A stretch of 64,000 bases of DNA from Paraburkholderia fynbosensis (GTDB lineage Bacteria > Pseudomonadota > Gammaproteobacteria > Burkholderiales > Burkholderiaceae). A program made the position numbers and the translations under genes. How positions within the stretch are numbered: position 1 is the stretch's first letter; each line of letters starts with the position of its first letter. Below are positions 35,668-44,363 of this stretch, one piece after another. The stretch is from the NCBI RefSeq assembly GCF_902859935.1, contig NZ_CADIKI010000028.1:31207-95206 (forward strand). The letters run 5' to 3'. The notes beneath the pieces are model-generated. The model had not been told where the DNA came from. It was given only the letters and a program-made list of their open reading frames with translations, and made no database searches.

Positions 35668-38361
35668 TCAGAAGCGGTAGGTCGCACCGATCTGGAAGAA
35701 GCGGCCCAGATTCGTGTACAGCGACTGGTCGTAGCCGGTGATGTCCGGCGTTGCTTGCCACTCCACGTCGAACGGCGGCTCCCTGTCGAAGATGTTCTGG
35801 ATGCCACCATAGATCGTCCAGTTCTTGAAGCCGCGATACGTCATCATCAGGTTGAACTGGCTATACGACGCCACCGAACCCGTGCCACCGTCGCCGAACT
35901 CGGCTGCCACTGCATTGGTGTACGGACCCGTGTACTGCCAGCTCAGCGTCGTGGTCATCTTGCGGTAATCCCACGTCAGGCTCGTGTTGCCCTTCCAGCG
36001 GGGATTCGACGCACCGAACGGTTGCAGCAGCGCGAGGTTGTTACCCGCGAAGTCCTGCGTTGCAGCGCCCGGGCTGTTCAGTTTGAAGTGCCACACGTAC
36101 GCCCAGTCGCCCGACAGCGTGAACGTGCCGTACTTCGTGCCGACCGACTTGCGGAAGTTCATGTCGAAGCCGTCGGTATCCAGCGAGCCGAGGTTGACGA
36201 ACTGCTGCGCGATGTAGCGGACCGTGCCGTCAGGATTGCGCACGACTCGCGACGGGTCGTTGGCATCCAGCACGGCATTCGGATCGTCGGTACCGATGAC
36301 GCCGTCGATATGAATCTTGTAGAACGCTGCACCGATATCGGTCGACGCATCCGGCGACAGTTCGAAGCCGATGTTGTAGTTCTTGGTGTGCTCCGGTTGG
36401 AGGTTCGGATTGCCGTTGATCTGTTCCGTCGTGAAGTGCTTGGTCGGCACGCCGCTCGGGTCGTTCGGATCGACGAGGTTCTGGTGAGCCAGGTAGGTTG
36501 CCTGCGAGTTTTCGACCAGCGTCGGCGCGCGGAAACCACGGCTGTACGACGCGTATGTCGTCAGCATCTGCACCGGTTGGAAGCGCAGTGCGAAGTTCGG
36601 CGAGAACGCGCCGCCGAAGTCGCTATAGTGGTCATAGCGGCCCGCTTGCGTGAACGTCAGGTTGTGGATGATCGGAATATCGATCTGGTAATACGCGGCC
36701 GCGACGTTGCGTTCACCGTCGACGGACTGAACGTTCGCCGGCACGACGATCCCTTGCGACGAGTACGTGCGCGCGTTGATCAGCGAGCTTTCGTGACGGA
36801 ATTCCGTACCGAAACCGATGCCGACTGGGCCGGCGGGCAGGTTGAACAGATTGCCGGTCGAGGTCTTCGCCGTTACGCTGTCGAGCTTCGAGATCGCCTG
36901 CTGATAGTCGTTCTGAAACAGGCCGTTCAGACCGTTCGGTGTCGATGCCGGGTTCGCGAAGTTGTAGCCGCCGTTCGGGCCGAGGATGTTTTCAAGCGCG
37001 GCCGTGTTGATCATGTTCGAGTACGTCGTATCGACCGTGCTCTGCGAATGACCATAGTCCACCGACCAGTCCCAGTCGCCGATCTTCGCCGTGGTGAACG
37101 AACCCTTCACGCCCGTCGACGCCTTCCAGAACGTCGACACCGTGTCTTCCCGCGCGGCAACGCCCGGGAAGGTCAGGTTGATCGGCGTATCGACACCGTA
37201 CGGGTTGTACGGATTCAGCGCCGACACCGTGCGGTCGAGTTGCGACACCGAGCCGGTCGCTGGATTGAAAACGTTCGACGTGCTGCTGATGGCCGGGCTG
37301 CCGAAGTACTGGACCGTCTCGTTGCGGCTCGCCCACAGGTCGGCGTAAGCCTGTACATCGTCGTTGATCTTGAAGGTGCCACGCACCTTCGCGTTCATAC
37401 GCGTCGTCTGCGGAATCAGCGAGTACGTGTTCGCGTTCTTGTACACGCACGATGCGCCCGCCGCGTTAGTGCTGCCCGGAGGGCATGGGCTCAACGCGGC
37501 GGTCGAGCCGTCGGGCAGTTGCCAGAATGACTGCTGGTTCGGACCCAGAGGACCCGCCGACCCGCCAGGGAACTGACTGAAGTCTTCGTTTTTGGTCATG
37601 TCGCGCTGGTCAAGCGTCGAACCGGAATCGCGATAGTAGCTGGCGGCTGCCGTCACATTGAAACGATCGGAGTTCAGGTCGCCGAAGCCGCCGAGCACGC
37701 TGAAGTTGCCCTGACCGTCACCCGGATGCTGCGCCTTGCCGAGCTGCCCGTCGATCTGAAGACCCTGGAAGTTCTTCTTCGTGATGATGTTGACCACGCC
37801 GGCAATTGCGTCGGAACCGTATTCGGACACGGCACCCGTCTTCACGATTTCGATGTGATCGACGATGTTCAGCGGGATTGTGTTGACGTCGAAGAACGTG
37901 TCGGTGAAGTTCACCGCCTGTGCGTAGTTCGCGACGCGTTGGCCGTCCACCAGCACCAGCGTGTACTTCTCGGACAGACCGCGCAATGCGATCCCCGAGC
38001 CGCCCGGCGCGGTGCCGTTCATCGTCGTGGAACCCCAACTGGACGCGGAGTTGGCAGACATGCCGCGCAGGAAGTCGGCCACGGTCGTGAAGCCGCTTTG
38101 CTGGATTTCCTTTGCTGTAACGGTCTGGACTTCGACGTTGCCGGTCTTGTCCGATGTGCGGATCAGCGAACCGGTGACTTCTACTTTTTCGAGCTTGCTG
38201 ACGGCGGGGGGAGTCGCCGCCGCTGGCGTGCTTGCGGCCGTCGGAACGGCCGCCGTATCAGGTTGGCTTTGTGCGTGTGCCAGCGGGACGAACGCCGCTG
38301 TCAACACCAGCTCGGCTCCGATGATTCTTTTGATGGCTGAGGCCAATCGCTTTTGTTTCAC
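35668..38361 (-). CDS. TonB-dependent outer-membrane receptor
   Basis: Receptor of 897 aa starting at GTG 38361, preceded by AAGGAG. A longer frame from 38580 lacks a ribosome site. A signal peptide ends LAHAQSQ. An Ala/Pro/Thr linker follows, then the TonB-box-like SKLEKVEVTGSLIRT and the plug (TVADFLRGMSANSASS, GIALRGLSEKYTLVLVDGQR, GAVSEYGSDAIAGVVNIITK). A large beta-barrel ends LYTNLGRFFQIGATYRF with C-terminal Phe. It lacks the iron-siderophore neighbours usual for such receptors. It is adjacent to two peptide importers and its own exbBD-tonB, suggesting a peptide-like ligand (inference). Confidence 0.92.
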   Translation of the reverse strand: MKQKRLASAIKRIIGAELVLTAAFVPLAHAQSQPDTAAVPTAASTPAAATPPAVSKLEKVEVTGSLIRTSDKTGNVEVQTVTAKEIQQSGFTTVADFLRGMSANSASSWGSTTMNGTAPGGSGIALRGLSEKYTLVLVDGQRVANYAQAVNFTDTFFDVNTIPLNIVDHIEIVKTGAVSEYGSDAIAGVVNIITKKNFQGLQIDGQLGKAQHPGDGQGNFSVLGGFGDLNSDRFNVTAAASYYRDSGSTLDQRDMTKNEDFSQFPGGSAGPLGPNQQSFWQLPDGSTAALSPCPPGSTNAAGASCVYKNANTYSLIPQTTRMNAKVRGTFKINDDVQAYADLWASRNETVQYFGSPAISSTSNVFNPATGSVSQLDRTVSALNPYNPYGVDTPINLTFPGVAAREDTVSTFWKASTGVKGSFTTAKIGDWDWSVDYGHSQSTVDTTYSNMINTAALENILGPNGGYNFANPASTPNGLNGLFQNDYQQAISKLDSVTAKTSTGNLFNLPAGPVGIGFGTEFRHESSLINARTYSSQGIVVPANVQSVDGERNVAAAYYQIDIPIIHNLTFTQAGRYDHYSDFGGAFSPNFALRFQPVQMLTTYASYSRGFRAPTLVENSQATYLAHQNLVDPNDPSGVPTKHFTTEQINGNPNLQPEHTKNYNIGFELSPDASTDIGAAFYKIHIDGVIGTDDPNAVLDANDPSRVVRNPDGTVRYIAQQFVNLGSLDTDGFDMNFRKSVGTKYGTFTLSGDWAYVWHFKLNSPGAATQDFAGNNLALLQPFGASNPRWKGNTSLTWDYRKMTTTLSWQYTGPYTNAVAAEFGDGGTGSVASYSQFNLMMTYRGFKNWTIYGGIQNIFDREPPFDVEWQATPDITGYDQSLYTNLGRFFQIGATYRF

Positions 38362-38662
38362 TTCCGCTCCTTCTTGTTGTTGAGGCCACTTCCGTTGAAC
38401 GATCACGCAAACGCAGGCGCGAGTTGCGCATGCGCTGCAGTGCGTTGACGTCAGCGAGTTCTTCGCTGTCCGGCGCATCCCCGCGCCGTCCCGCACATCC
38501 CGTCCAGGGTGCGTCGCCGATCGTGTCGGACGCGCGCCTTGGTCTTGAAGCGAGCGCAGCAAGAGCACGAGATATGCCATGTGCGAGGTCGCGGACCGTC
38601 GGAAAGGCCTTGAACGGCCTCCGCAAATGCATCGAAGCGATTGATTTGCTTAGGAATTAAGA

Positions 38663-38692
38663 CTTACGAAAATTTTCGTTACGCCGTAAGCG
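38663..38692 (-). promoter_or_regulatory. Shared motif copy 1, near the TonB receptor gene
   Basis: The site contains ACGAAAATTTTCGT, a perfect 14-bp palindrome, followed by TTACGCCGTAA, a second dyad (TTACG / CGTAA with one-base centre). The part GAAnTTTTnGTTACGC is also found at 39216-39243 near exbB. The pair of sites flanks the divergent promoter region, so a common regulator is plausible. No regulator gene lies in the cluster. Confidence 0.45.
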
Positions 38693-39215
38693 TGGAAACA
38701 GATCGTTCCTCGTGCGTGTAACAGAACACAAAAAAATTTCAATTAAAAAAGAATACAGCCCCGTGGTTCTTTGTCGTTACGATTGGTGCGGGATTCGCAC
38801 CGCGCGAATGCGTTAATTCCGAAATGGTGCATTAGATAAAAATGGATAAAACGAAGTTAAATTCCCTAATTTTGTGCAATCGAAGTGCATTAGAAATGTT
38901 AAATAATTAATGTAAGAAAATGACCGGTAAGAGGGTTCGCGTTGCGCGGTGCTTCTTTTGGAGCCGGGATTGGTCGGAAATTGGTATTGGTGATGCAAGC
39001 ATAAAGAAAGCAACTAGAACGATAGATGTAATAAAGTTGGCTATATCACATTGGGCGTTGCACCAAGGCGTTTCAATAGCGATTTTTCGCACCATTTCGG
39101 CAATAGGGGATTAAGGACCTTGCCAGGATAAGTCTTCGAAAGCGGCTTTACGCCATTCCAGAAGTCAATTTGTTTTGCTATACGCGGGTGCGAGCGCAAC
39201 GCAGGTCTCCGGGAT

Positions 39216-39243
39216 GCGAATTTTTGTTACGCTACGTAAAGCA
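39216..39243 (+). promoter_or_regulatory. Shared motif copy 2, upstream of exbB
   Basis: Reads GCGAATTTTTGTTACGC followed by TACGTAAAGC. TTACG and CGTAA form a dyad with a three-base centre. It matches the motif at 38663-38692 in GAAnTTTTnGTTACGC and in the GTAA-GC tail. It is about 190 bp before the exbB start. Confidence 0.45.
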
Positions 39244-39432
39244 ATGAAATAAAAGGCAAAGCGTCCGTGTAAGAGATCGGCGACGTCTTTACGGAGCAAT
39301 CAGGTGCTCGACCTGGTACGGGCTTTGCATGGGTGGCAGGCCTTTTTTAGCTGGCGACCCATAAGGCAGCCGGCATCTCGATACCCACCGTTATTCAACG
39401 GCCGCTTGAGCCTGTACTAACCGGAGTCCGCA

Positions 39433-40044
39433 GTGCTGAATACCCTCATTAACTACTCGATCCAGTCGATGGGTCTGATCCCTCTCCTCGCGTTCATCTT
39501 CCTGCTCGGCATCGCGATCATCATCGAACGATTCATGTTCTTCTCGCGTGCCGTGCGTGCCGGCAGGACCCTCGAACATGACCTGAAACTCGTCGATGCA
39601 GCCAATCCCGACGATGCCGCCAAAGTGGCCGAGCACTACAAGCAGACCGTGCAAGGCGAACTCGTGAAGTCGGCGATGAAAGTGAAGGGCAAGAGCGAAG
39701 CCGTGGTCGAACGTGAGATCGAGGAAACGATCATGTTCCAGTTGCCGCGTCTCGACCGTAACCTGTGGATTCTCGACACGGCCGTGACGCTCGGCCCGCT
39801 GCTGGGTCTGCTTGGCACGATCATCGGCATGGTCGAATCGTTCAACGTGCTCGGCACCAGCGGCACCGCGAACCCGAACGGTGTGACGGGCGGCATTGGT
39901 CACGCGCTGACGGCCACCGCGTGCGGGCTGACCATCGCGATCATCTGCGTGATCTTCCTGAACTACTTCAACAAGCGTATCCGGATGACGGTCAACCAGT
40001 TCGACCTCATCAAGTCGCTGCTCGTATCGCGCTTCGCAGTCTGA
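39433..40044 (+). CDS. exbB: ExbB/TolQ-type proton channel
   Basis: Inner-membrane motor subunit of 203 aa starting at GTG with CCGGAG upstream. Three helices include LIPLLAFIFLLGIAIIIERF at the N-terminus and the conserved channel stretch TAVTLGPLLGLLGTIIGMVE. GIGHALTATACGLTIAI marks the third helix. It powers TonB with the proton gradient. First gene of a long plus-strand operon that continues to the RND transporter. Confidence 0.93.
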   Translation: MLNTLINYSIQSMGLIPLLAFIFLLGIAIIIERFMFFSRAVRAGRTLEHDLKLVDAANPDDAAKVAEHYKQTVQGELVKSAMKVKGKSEAVVEREIEETIMFQLPRLDRNLWILDTAVTLGPLLGLLGTIIGMVESFNVLGTSGTANPNGVTGGIGHALTATACGLTIAIICVIFLNYFNKRIRMTVNQFDLIKSLLVSRFAV

Positions 40045-40068
40045 CGCCGGCACTCAAGGAGACGGACC

Positions 40069-40488
40069 ATGCGAAACCATCGCAGCCATTACCTCGGCGG
40101 TGAAGAGAAAGCGCGCATCGAGATCATCCCGATGATCGACATCATGATGTTCCTGCTGGTGTTCTTCATGCTCGCGACGCTGAAGATGATCCAGGGCACA
40201 GGCATCAAGCTCGACCTGCCGCAATCGAGCACCGCCGAGCAGTTGCAGCAGACCGTCAAGCTATCGATCGGCGTGACGAAGACAGATGAAATCTATCTGG
40301 ATTCGAAGCCCGTGACGCCGGAAGAACTGACCGCGCGTCTGCAAGGTCTGGTTCACGACTCGAAGAAAGTGGATGTCGCGATTGCCGGCGACGAAGGCAC
40401 GAGCTACAAGAATATCGTCAAGGTGATGGACCTGGTGCGCGCGGCGGGCATCAGTTCGGTTGCATTGGCCACGAACCCGACGACATGA
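40069..40488 (+). CDS. exbD: ExbD/TolR-type energy transducer
   Basis: Protein of 139 aa with one N-terminal helix, IEIIPMIDIMMFLLVFFMLA, that carries the essential Asp in PMIDI. A periplasmic domain follows, with VKLSIGVTKTDEIYLDSKPV and VDVAIAGDEGTSYKNIVKVM. It forms the motor with ExbB and TonB. It overlaps the tonB start by four bases. Confidence 0.94.
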   Translation: MRNHRSHYLGGEEKARIEIIPMIDIMMFLLVFFMLATLKMIQGTGIKLDLPQSSTAEQLQQTVKLSIGVTKTDEIYLDSKPVTPEELTARLQGLVHDSKKVDVAIAGDEGTSYKNIVKVMDLVRAAGISSVALATNPTT

Positions 40489-41228
40489 GTTCACCGGCCA
40501 TCGACATGAAAGATCCGCAAAACCGCCTGGACGGCGCACTCTGGGCATCGACGACGCCGGCGCATCACGGTCGCATGCCCATGAAGCTGGCGATCGGCGT
40601 TGCGGTGCTGGTCGAGGCGCTGGTGATTCTGGGCGTATCGCACATGAAGTTCCAGCCGCCGCCGCCTCCGCCGCCGAAGGAGATGCGCGTGCAGATTGCG
40701 CCGCCGCCTCCGCCACCGCCGCCGCCCGAGGTGAAGAAGCTCGAGCCGCCGCCGGCGCCGCCAAAAGCGCAGCCGAAGCACGAAATACCGAAGCCGACCC
40801 CGACGCCGCCGCCGCCGCGACCGACGCCACAGCCGGTGATCCAGCCCACGGCGAATCCGGCTCCGAACGCTCCGGCGGTCGCGTCGCCGACACCTGCGCC
40901 TGCACCCGCTCCGGCACCGGCCGCGTCGCCGGCGCCACCCGCGCTGCATGGCGTGGTGGACGGCCGCGGTCATTGCCAGTCGGTGCAGCCGGTGATTCCG
41001 CGCAAGGCATTGACGGACGGTATTTCGGCGGACGTCATCGCGCATCTGACGATCGGTACGGACGGCAAGGTCAGCGACGTAAAGATCATGCGCGTCACGC
41101 CGCCGACGTCGGTGTTCAACGAAGCCGTGATTGCCGCAGGCAAGGCGTACAAGTGCGAGAAGAATGCCGAGCCGTATGTCGGTGAAGTTCAGTTCTCGTT
41201 CAAGACCACACCGTCCGACGACGAGTAA
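40485..41228 (+). CDS. tonB: TonB energy transducer
   Basis: Protein of 247 aa. A single N-terminal helix (KLAIGVAVLVEALVILGVSH) is followed by a long Pro-rich spacer with PPPPPPKE and EVKKLEPPPAPPKAQPKHE, then a C-terminal TonB domain with VIPRKALTDGISADVIAHLT, IGTDGKVSDVKIMRVTPP and a terminal strand VGEVQFSFKT. Two cysteines (GRGHCQS and YKCEK) in the C-terminal domain could form a disulfide, which classical TonB lacks. It is dedicated by position to the receptor encoded at 35668-38361. Confidence 0.92.
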   Translation: MSSPAIDMKDPQNRLDGALWASTTPAHHGRMPMKLAIGVAVLVEALVILGVSHMKFQPPPPPPPKEMRVQIAPPPPPPPPPEVKKLEPPPAPPKAQPKHEIPKPTPTPPPPRPTPQPVIQPTANPAPNAPAVASPTPAPAPAPAPAASPAPPALHGVVDGRGHCQSVQPVIPRKALTDGISADVIAHLTIGTDGKVSDVKIMRVTPPTSVFNEAVIAAGKAYKCEKNAEPYVGEVQFSFKTTPSDDE

Positions 41229-41401
41229 CCACGACGAGTAACGACGACGAATAAGCTCAGCTTCGACGCGAACTTCCGGCCTTCGCAATTTACCCATCCG
41301 GCCTTCAACCCGGAACCGCGCGAGCGGTGGCTACCCGCCGCTGCCCGCGCGGTTTCGAAGCATCGCGCGTCGGTTACGAGCCGATGCGCGTCCAGACACG
41401 C

Positions 41402-43303
41402 ATGATGACAACCGACAGGTTTCGAGGCCCGTGCGCGCGCGTCGTTAAGATGCTCGCGGCGCGGGTTGCGGTGACGCTCGTCGCGGGGATGCTGGTCGTG
41501 CCGTTGACGACCGCGCCCGCGTTCGCGAGGGCGTCGATCGCGCAGTACGACGCGCCGAAGTATCCGTCCGGGTTCACGCATTTCGATTACGCGGACCCGA
41601 ATGCGCCGACCGACGGCACACTGGTTTTCCAGAACTACGACGAAGCGCAAAGCTACGATTCGCTAAATCCGTTCCTGACGCGTGGTGCGCCGGCGCCGGA
41701 CATCCTGCATCTGATGTTCGATACGCTGATGCAGCGCAGCTGGGACGAACTCGCGTCGGAATACGCATTGATCGCCGACGACGTCGAGGTGGCGCCGGAT
41801 GGCAAATCAGCGGTGTTTCATATCGACCCGCGAGCGCGCTTTTCGAACGGCGATCCGATCACCGCCGACGACGTCAAGTATTCGTTCGATACGCTGACCA
41901 GCCCGCAGGCATCGCCGCTGTTCAACTCGCAGTTCGCGGTGATCAGCCGCGCCACGGTGCTCGACCCGTCGCGGGTGCGCTTCGACTTCAGGCACGTGGA
42001 ACGCGACGCGCCGTTGATCGCCGGCGACCTGCCGGTTTTCTCGCGCAAGTGGGCAATGCAAGCCAACGGCACGCGCATCGCGTTCGATCAGTTGACCAAC
42101 GTGCCGCCGGTGTCGAGCGGCCCGTATCTGATCGAGCAGCGCAAGAACGACACGCAGATCGTCTACCGTCGCAATCCGGCTTACTGGGCCGCAAATTTGC
42201 CGTCGCGGCGCGGCATGTACCATTTCGCGCGCGTCGCGTTCAAGCTCTATCACGATCATTACACGCAGCTCGAATCGCTGAAAGCGCTCGATACCGACGT
42301 AATGGTCGAATACAGTTCGATGCAATGGGCGCGCCGTTATATCGGCAAGAACTTCGAGAACGGCGCGTTGCAGCGCAAACTGTTTCCGGATCACGGCGCG
42401 CAGATGCAGGGGCTGATGTTCAACACGCGCAGGCCGATGTTTTCGGATGTGCGGGTGCGGCATGCCCTTGCACTCGCGTTCGACTACGACTGGCTGAACC
42501 GGATGACCTTCTACGGCCAGTACCGGCGCACCAACAGCTACTTCGACGATAGCCCGTTCGCCGCGCAAGGCGTGCCCACCGATGCCGAGCTCGCGCTGCT
42601 CGACCCGTATCGCGCGAGTTTGCCGGCGGCCGTGTTCGGTCCAATGGTCAGGCAGGCCGACACGATTGCGCCGCACACGTTGCGCGAGAACCTGCGCGAA
42701 GCGCGCGGCCTGCTCGCCGAAGCGGGTTGGACGGTGCGCGACGGCCAGTTGCGCGACGCGCACGGCAACCCGATGTCGATCGAAATCATCGACGATCAGC
42801 CTGGCATGGATCGCGTACTGTTGCCCTATATGCGCAACCTGCAACTGCTCGGCATCGATGCGCATATGCGCGAGATAGATAGTGCGTTGTATCAGAAGCG
42901 GATCGACAACTTCGAGTTCGATATGACGACGTTCGTCTATCTGCGCGTGACGATTCCCGGCTCCGAACTGGAGCGTCGCTTCAGCAGCGCATCTGCGTCT
43001 CAGATCGGCTCGGAGAACTATCCGGGCGTGAGATCGCCGGCGGTCGATGCGCTGGTGCGCGCGGTGATGCGCGCGAACACGCTGAACGAACTCGAAACCG
43101 CGACCCATGCGCTCGACCGCGTGCTGATCAACGGCTATTACCTGGTGCCCGAATATTTCGCGCCGGATACGCGGATCGCGTACAAAAGCGCCCTCGGCTA
43201 CCCGTCGGTGACGCCGGTCAGTTTCCAGGGCGAGGACTGGATCGTCAGCTACTGGTATCGCAAGACGCCGTCCGCTGCGGCCAATACCGCCGAGGCGAAG
43301 TGA
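41402..43303 (+). CDS. yejA: YejA-like peptide-binding protein (SBP family 5)
   Basis: Large periplasmic binding protein, 633 aa from the ATG at 41402. Starts at 41327, 41405 and 41450 are possible because no clear ribosome site exists. The signal peptide is LAARVAVTLVAGMLVVPLTT ending near AFARA. The mature start YDAPKYPSGFTHFDYADPNA, LNPFLTRGAPAP, SFDTLTSPQASP and the late EYFAPDTRIAYKSALGYPSV fit the YejA group that serves microcin C and dipeptide-like import. Downstream are its permeases and double ATPase. Confidence 0.9.
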   Translation: MMTTDRFRGPCARVVKMLAARVAVTLVAGMLVVPLTTAPAFARASIAQYDAPKYPSGFTHFDYADPNAPTDGTLVFQNYDEAQSYDSLNPFLTRGAPAPDILHLMFDTLMQRSWDELASEYALIADDVEVAPDGKSAVFHIDPRARFSNGDPITADDVKYSFDTLTSPQASPLFNSQFAVISRATVLDPSRVRFDFRHVERDAPLIAGDLPVFSRKWAMQANGTRIAFDQLTNVPPVSSGPYLIEQRKNDTQIVYRRNPAYWAANLPSRRGMYHFARVAFKLYHDHYTQLESLKALDTDVMVEYSSMQWARRYIGKNFENGALQRKLFPDHGAQMQGLMFNTRRPMFSDVRVRHALALAFDYDWLNRMTFYGQYRRTNSYFDDSPFAAQGVPTDAELALLDPYRASLPAAVFGPMVRQADTIAPHTLRENLREARGLLAEAGWTVRDGQLRDAHGNPMSIEIIDDQPGMDRVLLPYMRNLQLLGIDAHMREIDSALYQKRIDNFEFDMTTFVYLRVTIPGSELERRFSSASASQIGSENYPGVRSPAVDALVRAVMRANTLNELETATHALDRVLINGYYLVPEYFAPDTRIAYKSALGYPSVTPVSFQGEDWIVSYWYRKTPSAAANTAEAK

Positions 43304-43310
43304 GGGGTTT

Positions 43311-44363
43311 ATGTTTATCTACATCATCAAACGTCTGCTGCTGATGATCCCGACGCTGATCGGCGTCGTTACGCTGACTTTCTTCGTGACCCAGTTCGTG
43401 CCGGGCGGCCCGGTCGAACAGATGATGACGCAGTTGCGTCACGGCCAGCAGCGCAGCGGCGAAGGCGGGGGCGGAGGCAACGCTTATCACGGCAGCCAGG
43501 GCGTCGATCCGCAGCAGATCGTGCAGATCAAGAAGCAGTTCGGCTTCGACAAACCGCCGCTGACGCGCTATCTGAAGATGCTGAAGGACTACGCGAGTTT
43601 CGATCTCGGCCAGTCCTACTATCACCATCAGAGCGTATGGGCGGTGATCCGCTCGAAACTGCCCGTGTCGATCACGCTCGGGTTATGGACGGTCGTGCTG
43701 ACCTACATCGTGTCGGTGCCACTCGGGATTGCGAAAGCGGTGCGCAACGGCTCGCGCTTCGATACCGCCACCAGCGTGATGGTGCTGACCGGCTACGCGA
43801 TTCCGGGCTTCGTGTTCGGCGTGCTGCTGCTGATGCTGTTTGGCGGCGGCACGTTCTGGCAAGTCTTCCCGATGCGCGGCCTCACGTCCGATAACTTCGA
43901 CGAACTCAGCGCGTTCGGCAAGGTGCTCGATTATCTATGGCACATCGTGTTGCCGGTGACGGCGTCGGTGGTTGGCAACTTCGCGATCGTCACGATCCTG
44001 ACCAAGAATACGTTTCTCGAAGAGATTGGTCGTCAATACGTGCTGACCGCGCGGGCGAAAGGCGCGCCCAAGCGTGACGTGCTGTGGAAGCACGTATTGC
44101 GCAATGCCGCGATTCCGCTGCTGACCGGGTTGCCCGCCGCGTTTATCGGCGCCTTCCTGAACGGTAACCTGCTGATCGAAACGCTGTTTTCGCTCGACGG
44201 CATGGGCCAACTGTCTTATGACTCGGTGATCCGCCGCGACTATCCGGTCGTGCTGGGTTCGCTATTCCTGTTCACGCTGATTGGTCTCGTGACCAAACTC
44301 ATTGCTGACGTCTGCTATGTCCTCGTCGACCCCCGCATCCAATTCAACAGCCTGGACCGATGA
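43311..44363 (+). CDS. yejB: YejB-like peptide ABC permease
   Basis: Permease of 350 aa. MFIYIIKRLLLMIPTLIGVV and FVPGGPVEQMMTQLRHGQQR with a Gly-rich insert (GEGGGGGNAY) are the YejB type, longer than OppB because of that insert. The EAA loop is GRQYVLTARAKGAPKRDVLW. It ends VLVDPRIQFNSLDR. The yejE start lies 46 bases inside its 3' end. Confidence 0.93.
   Translation: MFIYIIKRLLLMIPTLIGVVTLTFFVTQFVPGGPVEQMMTQLRHGQQRSGEGGGGGNAYHGSQGVDPQQIVQIKKQFGFDKPPLTRYLKMLKDYASFDLGQSYYHHQSVWAVIRSKLPVSITLGLWTVVLTYIVSVPLGIAKAVRNGSRFDTATSVMVLTGYAIPGFVFGVLLLMLFGGGTFWQVFPMRGLTSDNFDELSAFGKVLDYLWHIVLPVTASVVGNFAIVTILTKNTFLEEIGRQYVLTARAKGAPKRDVLWKHVLRNAAIPLLTGLPAAFIGAFLNGNLLIETLFSLDGMGQLSYDSVIRRDYPVVLGSLFLFTLIGLVTKLIADVCYVLVDPRIQFNSLDR

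Larger units (their letters stand above)
38362..39432. other. Long divergent intergenic region with an AT-rich core
   Basis: About 1070 bp between the divergent receptor and exbB genes. From about 38640 to 39150 it is markedly richer in A/T than the flanks. Small open frames (for example 38907-39095 minus and 38920-39114 plus) lack convincing ribosome sites. The region carries the two copies of a shared motif listed separately. It must contain both promoters. No precursor peptide gene or small RNA could be firmly identified. Confidence 0.5.

Noticed and set aside
35755..37530. 591-codon plus-strand frame opposite the TonB receptor
   Set aside because: The receptor frame carries a plug, barrel and terminal Phe; the opposite frame has only Arg/Val-rich sequence.
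38813..39114. Small frames on both strands in the AT-rich divergent region, considered as precursor peptides for the island
   Set aside because: No ribosome sites, no leader/core features and no conserved motifs; chance frames are expected in AT-rich DNA.
40660..40930. Short CG-rich repeats that look like a repeat array
   Set aside because: They are Pro codon runs of the TonB spacer, not a CRISPR or other array.
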